A stretch of 11,853 nucleotides of DNA, taken from assembly GCA_029298735.1 (NCBI GenBank), contig JANSLP010000553.1, forward strand, positions 1 through 11,853, in the 5' to 3' direction. The position numbers and the translations under genes were made by a program. Source of the DNA: Ophiostoma sp. CBS 140.51 (lineage: Eukaryota > Ascomycota > Sordariomycetes > Ophiostomatales > Ophiostomataceae). Positions 7,088-11,853 of the stretch are shown in pieces. How positions within the stretch are numbered: position 1 is the stretch's first letter; each line of letters begins with the position of its first letter. Below the pieces are notes generated by a model. The model was not told where the DNA came from, made no database searches, and saw only the letters and a list, made by a program, of their open reading frames with translations.

Positions 7088-7101
7088 TTTTAACGTTAAA
7101 A
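7088..7101. repeat. 14-bp perfect palindrome TTTTAACGTTAAAA
   Basis: A gapless perfect palindrome 16 bp to the right of the 7054-7071 inverted repeat. It is overlapped by a wider CCTTTT...AAAAGG pair (7086-7091 and 7105-7110). The AACGTT centre is of the type seen in homeodomain, Myb or bZIP targets, but no factor is assigned. Confidence 0.5.
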
Positions 7102-7460
7102 TTCAAAAGGAGGAAGGGAGAGCGCATTTTTGCAGAGCGCCCCCTGTTCTTGTCTCCATATCCGTTGGACTCCTCCTCCACTAGGTCTTGCTTGGGTCAG
7201 GGTCCATCAAACCACAACAATGGCGTCTTTTCGTCTTTGCCTTTTCCCCTGCATTCCCTGGACCTCGAATGACACCGAGCCGCACTCATTGGCTCCTTCC
7301 TCTCGCACTTGTCCAAAATTGCCCCTTTTTTGAAGAATCAACGGCCGCTAGCTACAGGAGCTCTATTGGACGCCTTGCCCTTTTGGGAGTAGCCCCGACA
7401 AGTCAGGAACAGACCTGTCAGAGCAGCATACCCTCGGCGCCCTCGAGATGCATCCAAAAT

Positions 7461-7535
7461 GCGCCAAAGTGAATCCAGAAGGGCGCCAAAAGCCCAAATG
7501 GCTGCTTTTTGCGCTCTTTACGACCTTTGCGCTCT
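7461..7535. repeat. Paired GCGCCAAA and paired TTTGCGCTCT motifs
   Basis: GCGCCAAA occurs at 7461-7468 and 7483-7490 (22 bp apart, about two helical turns). TTTGCGCTCT occurs at 7508-7517 and 7526-7535 (18 bp apart). GCGCCAAA is the reverse complement of TTTGGCGC, which matches the metazoan E2F consensus; fungi use SBF/MBF instead, whose usual sites (CACGAAA, ACGCGT) are not what is seen here. Confidence 0.45.
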
Positions 7536-7566
7536 CCCTTCCACTGGCTGGCGTCGTTTGCTGATG

Positions 7567-7579
7567 TTCCTGACAGGAA
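7567..7579. repeat. 13-nt palindrome TTCCTG-A-CAGGAA
   Basis: A perfect inverted repeat with one central base, 32 bp after the paired TTTGCGCTCT motifs. The TTC/GAA ends recall heat-shock elements, but the spacing does not fit nTTCnnGAAn. Confidence 0.4.
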
Positions 7580-8039
7580 GTGGACCGTATTTTAGCGGTG
7601 TCGGTCGTGCCTCCTCCACTGTAACCCCCATGTGTCTGTGCAAAATAATGAAGAAAAGGCAGGTGCACAAATTCCCACAACTACGGAGTATCGTGAGATG
7701 CATCCTCATTTTCAGCCTCTAATTGTTCAAAGCATTGCTCAGAAGAGGCACATTTCTCGTCATGGCTCTTCTCTCCATGGGTGTAGAGCTTGGCAGGGGA
7801 GTTTGGTGCTGTCCATACATCTCTTATCCCGCTCAGTCCTCCCTATCAAACTCCTCACGTCGCTAGCCTCTTGGACGGCAGCACGATTTTTTTTTTCTTG
7901 TCCCGCGAAACATTGCCGTCGTCCGGAACACAATCGACTCGGCAGACACGGAACACGCGTGCCCCAATGTGCTAATCCTGGCTATGCCGGGCACTCGCGA
8001 CCCAGGAATGAGGGCTTACGACATATCGTGCGCACAAAT

Positions 8040-9357
8040 AACTGGAATTTGCTTGGTCGAATCTTGGGTCTGCTCGGCGCCGTGTTGCGTTTCTGCGTTT
8101 CTCTTTCACCGTTTCTGTGTCCTGTGCCTTGTGCCTTTGTGCCCGTGTCTCTGCGCTTCTTGTCTCAGTCCGTGTCGCGTCTGTTGGCGTTATTGGCGTC
8201 GTTCTTCGCGTGTCTTGTGTCTTGTGCCTCTTTCTTTCTGCCTTTTGTACCTTTTTGTAATTATTTTGCCGTTTGTCGTGTCTCGATCCTGTCAGTGCTG
8301 CATCGTACACTGCTCGTATCCGTGTACGCATCTCATACAACACCATGTCATATTCCTAGTACTCCCCTGGCTGGCCTCCCTCACTTTCTCCTCCTCTCCC
8401 TTTTCTTTGCCCACGATTTTACACGGTCCCTCCACATGCCGATTTCCTTCTTTCCCTCTTTCCCTCTTTCCTTTGATGATATGCTGCTCACGGTACGCTA
8501 TTTGCCTCTTGCCCTCTTAGTCCCTTGCTCAGCGCATCGCTCTTGCCCCCAGTCCGCCCCTCTCTCCTCCCCTTTCCCTCTTTTTCTCTTTTCTCTTTCG
8601 CTCCTTCCCTTTTGCGCTCCAGCCTGACCTTCCCACCCTGGCCGCTTTTGATACGATGCCGCCCCGTAGTTTCCACATTTGACCTGCTGCACTGTTGAAA
8701 TTACCAAAATTACCACTGGCTTGGGGAGGCTCTTGGACTCTTGTCCTCGTTCTTGGGCCCTTGGTTCGGTCGCTCTTTCCACAACAGCGCCTCGTAATTA
8801 GCAAATGGGCAAGCACGCCTAGAGCGCCCCTTCCCTCCTCTGAGACACTCCACGATAGCGCCTGGCTCGCTCTTTCCCTCTTTGTTCTCTGTGCTCTCTC
8901 AGTGGTGTTACTGGGCATCGCTACCCTTTCCGTTCACGTCACCTCTGTGCCTTCTTCTTTGTGCGCCCTCCTTCTTTGTGGACCTGTTTCGCCTTTTCTC
9001 TCTTTCTCCCCTTCTCTTTTCGTTTTCTTTCTCTCCCCTTAAACATCTCCCCTTCCATCGCCATCTGTATATCTTGAAACTGCCAGGGCTTCGTGTTTTA
9101 CGTTCCTTGTCAGCTTTCGTCCATTCATTCACCTTTTCACTTTCTTTTCAATCCTTTCTTCGCCTTCTTTTTTTTCTTCCAACGGGTCGCCATCACCCAT
9201 TTTCGTCCACTCCTTACGAATCTCAATCTCTCGATATCTTCGTCTTGATCGATCTTTTTTTCTCAGTCACTCCTTCATCCGTCTCCGGAACCGCCTTTCT
9301 CGTCTTCTCACTTTTTTTGTCACTTTACATTCGGTTTTTGTTCTCCCAACAGTCACG
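8040..9357 (+). promoter_or_regulatory. Pyrimidine-rich promoter/leader region of the GH72 gene
   Basis: Most of this 1.3 kb is visibly C+T-rich on the plus strand, with runs such as the (TCTTTCCC) repeat at 8449-8471, degenerate TGTGCC/TGTGTC repeats near 8115-8235, and T tracts through 9000-9357. CT-rich leaders are typical of strongly transcribed genes in filamentous fungi, and the start codon at 9358 follows directly. The strand bias opens long frames on plus (for example 7632-8627) that lack an ATG start and any domain; I read these as composition artefacts. No clear TATA box was found. Confidence 0.5.
8698..8715. repeat. Perfect tandem 9-mer AAATTACCA x2
   Basis: AAATTACCA occupies 8698-8706 and 8707-8715 without a gap. 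It is the only non-pyrimidine island of note in this part of the leader region. It is similar in unit length to the other short tandem duplications in the gap. Confidence 0.5.
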
Positions 9358-11200
9358 ATGCGTGTAAGTATTTGCTATTGTTTCCCATCCTGGTAGCCTC
9401 GATTTTGTTCTCTCGACAACCGCCTTCTTCTCCCTTGCGCACCCTCTGTTTTGCCTCTCGGGACGCGCCGAGTCGTTTGTTCGTACTTTGGGTCATACTT
9501 TGGTACCTGAGCGATCTCCAAAACACCACCAAAAAGCACTAAAGGCACCACAAAAACCAAAACACCGAAATGGCAGATCATCCGGTCATAATGCATGGCG
9601 ATCTATGCGTCACCACGTTTCCCGTCTTTGCCCGTTTGTGTCGCACGACATGTCAGCCTCACAACGGCCTCAACGGGCATTGTGGCGTTATCTACACGAG
9701 CAAACGCCATTGATATTCAGATATATTTACGAGATAACATGCTAACTCACCCTCCAGTGGTCCGCTGCGCTCATCGCTCTTGGCGCGCAGATTGCTGCCG
9801 CCGTCGTCTCGCTGGAGGTCAAGGGCAGCGACTTTGTCAACCCTAACACTGGTGACCGTTTCCAGATCGTCGGCGTCGCCTACCAACCCGGTGGCTCGGC
9901 CGGCTACAACCCGGAGCTCGGCTTCGATCCCCTCAGCGACGGTGCCAAGTGTCTGCGTGATGCCGCCCTCATGCAGATTCTCGGTATCAACGCCATCCGC
10001 GTCTACAATCTGGATCCTAACCTGAACCACGATGAGTGCGCCAGCATCTTCAACGCCGCCGGCATGTACATGATGATCGACGTCAACTCGCCCCTCGTCG
10101 GCGAGTCCCTCGACGGCACTGCTCCCTGGACTACCTACACTTCGTCTTACCTGAACCGCACGTTCGCCATCGTCGAGGCTTTCCGCCATTATCCCAACAC
10201 CCTGCTGTTCTTTGCCGGTAACGAGGTCATTGCCGACGCCGCCAGCGGTGCCATTGACCCTGCCTACGTCCGCGCCGTCACCCGTGACATCAAGGGCTAC
10301 ATTGCCAAGCACTCGGACCGTGTCATCCCCGTCGGCTACTCTGCTGCTGATGTCCGTACCGTCCTCTTCGATTCGTGGAACTTCTTCCAGTGCGCCGAGA
10401 CTGGCGACGCCAACGATACTAGCCGTGCCGACATCTTTGCCTTGAACAGCTACAGCTGGTGCGGTGACAGCAGCTTCACCACCAGTGGCTACAACACTCT
10501 GGTTTCCGGCTTCACTGGCACCTCCATCCCCATCTTCTTCTCCGAGTTCGGCTGCAACGTCCCCGCCCCCCGTGTCTTCACTGAGGTCGGCACCATCTAT
10601 GGCGACAAGATGATGCCTGTCTTCAGCGGCGGTGTCGTCTACGAGTACGCCAACGAGGTTTCCGAGTTTGGTCTCGTCAACATCAGCTCCGACGGCACCA
10701 TCGACATCCTCCAGGACTTTTACACCCTGCAGAGCCAGTACGCCAAGGTTGACTTCAAGACCATCCAGAGCACTACCGCCAACAGCTCCACCATCACCCC
10801 GCCTGTCTGCAGCTCCAAGCTCATCACCACCAAGGGCTTCGAGACCAACTTCACCCTGCCCGTCCTGCCTCCCGGTGCTGCGGCTATTCTGTCTAAGGGT
10901 GTTAGCCCCACCCCCAGCGGCAAGATCATCTCCATTTCCAACTGGAACGTCAACTACACCGTCCGCAACCCCAACGGCACCGTCCTCACCAACCTTGCCG
11001 TCAAGCCCCTGTCCAACGACGCTGTCAACATGCCCGGCACTAACACTGCCTCGAGCTCTGGCACCGCCACCTCTTCTTCGGGCAGCTCCACCTCCTCGTC
11101 GGCCAAGAAGAACGCCGGTCTCGGCCGTGCTGACCTGATCTGGGCCCCGGCCGTCGCCATTGGCGCCGCTCTGCCTGCCCTGGCCACTCTTCTCTTGTAA
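9358..11200 (+). CDS. GH72 beta-1,3-glucanosyltransferase (GAS/GEL family), GPI-anchored
   Basis: Exons 9358-9363 and 9758-11200, 482 residues. Exon 1 encodes only Met-Arg; the intron has GTAAGT, a CTAAC branch site near 9742-9746 and CAG at 9755-9757. This splice is needed because exon 2 starts inside the signal peptide and its next in-frame ATG is Met74. The ATG has A at -3. A signal peptide (about 1-17) precedes the catalytic (beta/alpha)8 domain (about 20-330) with VGVAYQPGG (40-48), the acid/base Glu158 in GNEV and the nucleophile Glu265 in SEFGCN. The enzyme cuts beta-1,3-glucan internally and joins the new end to another chain, elongating wall glucan. A linker domain follows, then a Ser/Thr-rich stretch (431-451) and a hydrophobic GPI signal (about 463-482). 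No C-terminal Cys-rich CBM43 is present, so it is of the shorter Gel1-like type rather than Gas1/Gas2 with that module; the exact paralogue is not assigned. Codons are strongly C-ending, implying high expression. Confidence 0.97.
9364..9757 (+). other. Long first intron of the GH72 gene
   Basis: This 394-nt intron lies two codons after the start and is several times longer than the 50-77 nt introns of the receptor gene. It contains a direct repeat TACTTTGG (9484-9491 and 9496-9503, 12-bp period), the palindrome GGTACC (9502-9507) and an A/C-rich stretch (about 9519-9567) whose CCAAA blocks can pair with the TTTGG blocks. ATGs inside (for example 9570, 9591, 9739) are not in frame with exon 2, so intron retention would not give the enzyme. 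Confidence 0.85.
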
Positions 11201-11513
11201 AAGTAGAGTGTCGACGCTTTGACGGAGTTGCGGTAGTGGAGGAGAACGTTAAAGAGAGAAAGGAAATCTTTAAATGTAGTCGTCGTTGCTGTTCGGTTTT
11301 TTTTCTCCAAATTTTGATCTCTGCATTTGATTTTCTTGTCAAGCAAATTCACATTTCCCTATTTGCATCTGCAGAAGATTTCTTCTTCTACATGTTTTAC
11401 GTTTGCGTCTTATCTTTTTCAACCTTTTTTTTTATGTTACCCCTTTCTCGTGCGTTTTAACTTTATATCCTTTTCATTCCTTTCTCTCTCTTTTATCTAC
11501 TTATCTAGATCGT

Positions 11514-11535
11514 CATCACAGTCTTTTTTGTGATG
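11514..11535 (+). repeat. 3' UTR hairpin (7-bp stem, 8-nt loop)
   Basis: CATCACA (11514-11520) and TGTGATG (11529-11535) are exact reverse complements around a T-rich loop. It lies 314 nt past the stop codon. A role in mRNA stability or 3' processing is possible only as inference. Confidence 0.45.
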
Positions 11536-11691
11536 TATGCAATAGGAAAAAAAATATTACAACCTTTAAACTGTTCTCCTAAAAAAAATTTAATATGTAA
11601 AAGAATGTGCGTCTTGAAGTGCAAAATTGTCAGTGTAGGTGCATTGTGATAGGGTCGACTAGAACAGTATCAAAAAGGTGCGTACAGGCTG

Positions 11692-11697
11692 AATAAA
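11692..11697 (+). terminator. Possible poly(A) signal of the GH72 gene
   Basis: AATAAA lies 492 nt after the stop codon, which would make a long 3' UTR. Earlier degenerate signals in the AT-rich stretch around 11560-11600 are equally plausible. Confidence 0.3.
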
Positions 11698-11853
11698 AAG
11701 CGATTTTATTTAGTTGTTCGTATGAGCTTTCATTTATATATTAGTTTTCACTTATCTTTGTTTTGTGTCTTCGTCTTTTGATTTTCTCGCCACCTATTTA
11801 TCGATTTCTTTACTTCTTTTCCCTATCAGAGTCTTTTGTTATCATTACCATCA

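Larger units (their letters stand above)
5421..8039. other. Long intergenic region without a supported gene (left and middle part of the gap)
   Basis: Frames in this stretch are short, lack recognisable domains, and show no intron-joined continuation that I could find on either strand. What it holds is a set of perfect palindromes and short direct repeats, listed separately, between two divergent genes for cell-surface proteins. CCAAT motifs occur at 7964-7968 (plus) and, read on minus, at 7288-7292 and 7365-7369. A noncoding transcript or a poorly conserved small gene is not excluded. Confidence 0.5.
11201..11853 (+). other. 3' region of the GH72 gene, T-rich, no further gene seen
   Basis: The 653 bp to the window end are T- and CT-rich with only short, domain-free frames. 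They hold the 3' UTR of the GH72 gene, including the hairpin at 11514-11535 and an AATAAA at 11692-11697, and probably the start of the next intergenic region. Confidence 0.55.

Noticed and set aside
7567..7579. Reading TTCCTGACAGGAA as a heat-shock element
   Set aside because: HSF sites need nTTCnnGAAn-type 5-bp phasing; here TTC and GAA are 7 bp apart, so only the palindrome itself is reported.
7632..8627. Long plus-strand frame (331 codons)
   Set aside because: It begins without an ATG, is dominated by Leu/Ser/Phe/Cys from CT-rich DNA, and shows no domain or codon bias; it is a by-product of the pyrimidine skew.
8498..8918. Minus-strand Arg/Glu/Lys-rich frames
   Set aside because: They are the complement of the CT-rich leader (GA-rich codons) and look like low-complexity artefacts, not a charged coiled-coil protein.
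9692..10312. Antisense frame of 206 codons over the GH72 gene
   Set aside because: It overlaps the strongly conserved catalytic exon; its openness follows from the C-ending codons of the sense strand.
10632..11138. Plus-strand Pro/Ser/Arg-rich frame of 168 codons inside the GH72 gene
   Set aside because: It is the +1 shadow of the GH72 reading frame; composition mirrors the shifted codons.
1..11853. tRNA, rRNA, transposon and CRISPR searches by eye
   Set aside because: No B-box-like GTTCGA context with a pairing cloverleaf, no long terminal repeats, no transposase or reverse-transcriptase motifs, and no regularly spaced repeat array were found.

Overview
The window looks like nuclear DNA of a filamentous ascomycete (Pezizomycotina, most likely a Sordariomycete). 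Four protein-coding genes are supported. The reasons are short spliceosomal introns of 50-77 nt with GT..AG ends and CTAAC/CTGAC-type branch sites, a PTH11-type CFEM receptor, two GPI-anchored surface proteins of fungal families, and CT-rich leaders with C-ending codon preference in the most biased gene. No rRNA, tRNA, transposase, CRISPR array or viral gene was seen.

Layout. (1) 1-557: noncoding, with an inverted repeat at the left edge and a TATA-like site near 399-406. (2) 558-2127 (+): six-exon PTH11-like seven-transmembrane receptor with an N-terminal CFEM domain that lacks two of the eight usual cysteines. (3) 2128-3218: noncoding, with several palindromes just upstream of the next gene. 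(4) 3219-3998 (+): intronless DUF2470 protein with a three-helix membrane domain resembling DUF4499/TMEM254. (5) 3999-4329: short convergent 3' intergenic segment. (6) 4330-5235 (-): intronless secreted, heavily N-glycosylated, probably GPI-anchored DUF7136 protein. (7) 5236-9357: an unusually long gap of 4.1 kb with no convincing gene. Its left part carries many perfect palindromes and short tandem or helically phased direct repeats; its right part (about 8040-9357) is a strongly pyrimidine-biased leader. (8) 9358-11200 (+): GH72 beta-1,3-glucanosyltransferase (GAS/GEL family), complete from signal peptide to GPI signal, with a 6-nt first coding exon and a 394-nt first intron. (9) 11201-11853: T-rich 3' region with a hairpin and an AATAAA.

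How the genes relate. Three of the four products are predicted to act at the cell surface: a sensor-like receptor, a GPI-type wall or surface glycoprotein, and a wall-remodelling transglycosylase. The last two are transcribed divergently from the 4.1 kb gap, so that gap is the best candidate for shared or complex regulation. There is no sign of an operon-like unit or secondary-metabolite cluster. I see no clear undescribed multi-gene system. The least ordinary items are the reduced CFEM domain, the DUF2470 plus TMEM254-like architecture, the repeat-rich gap, and the start-proximal intron of the GH72 gene.
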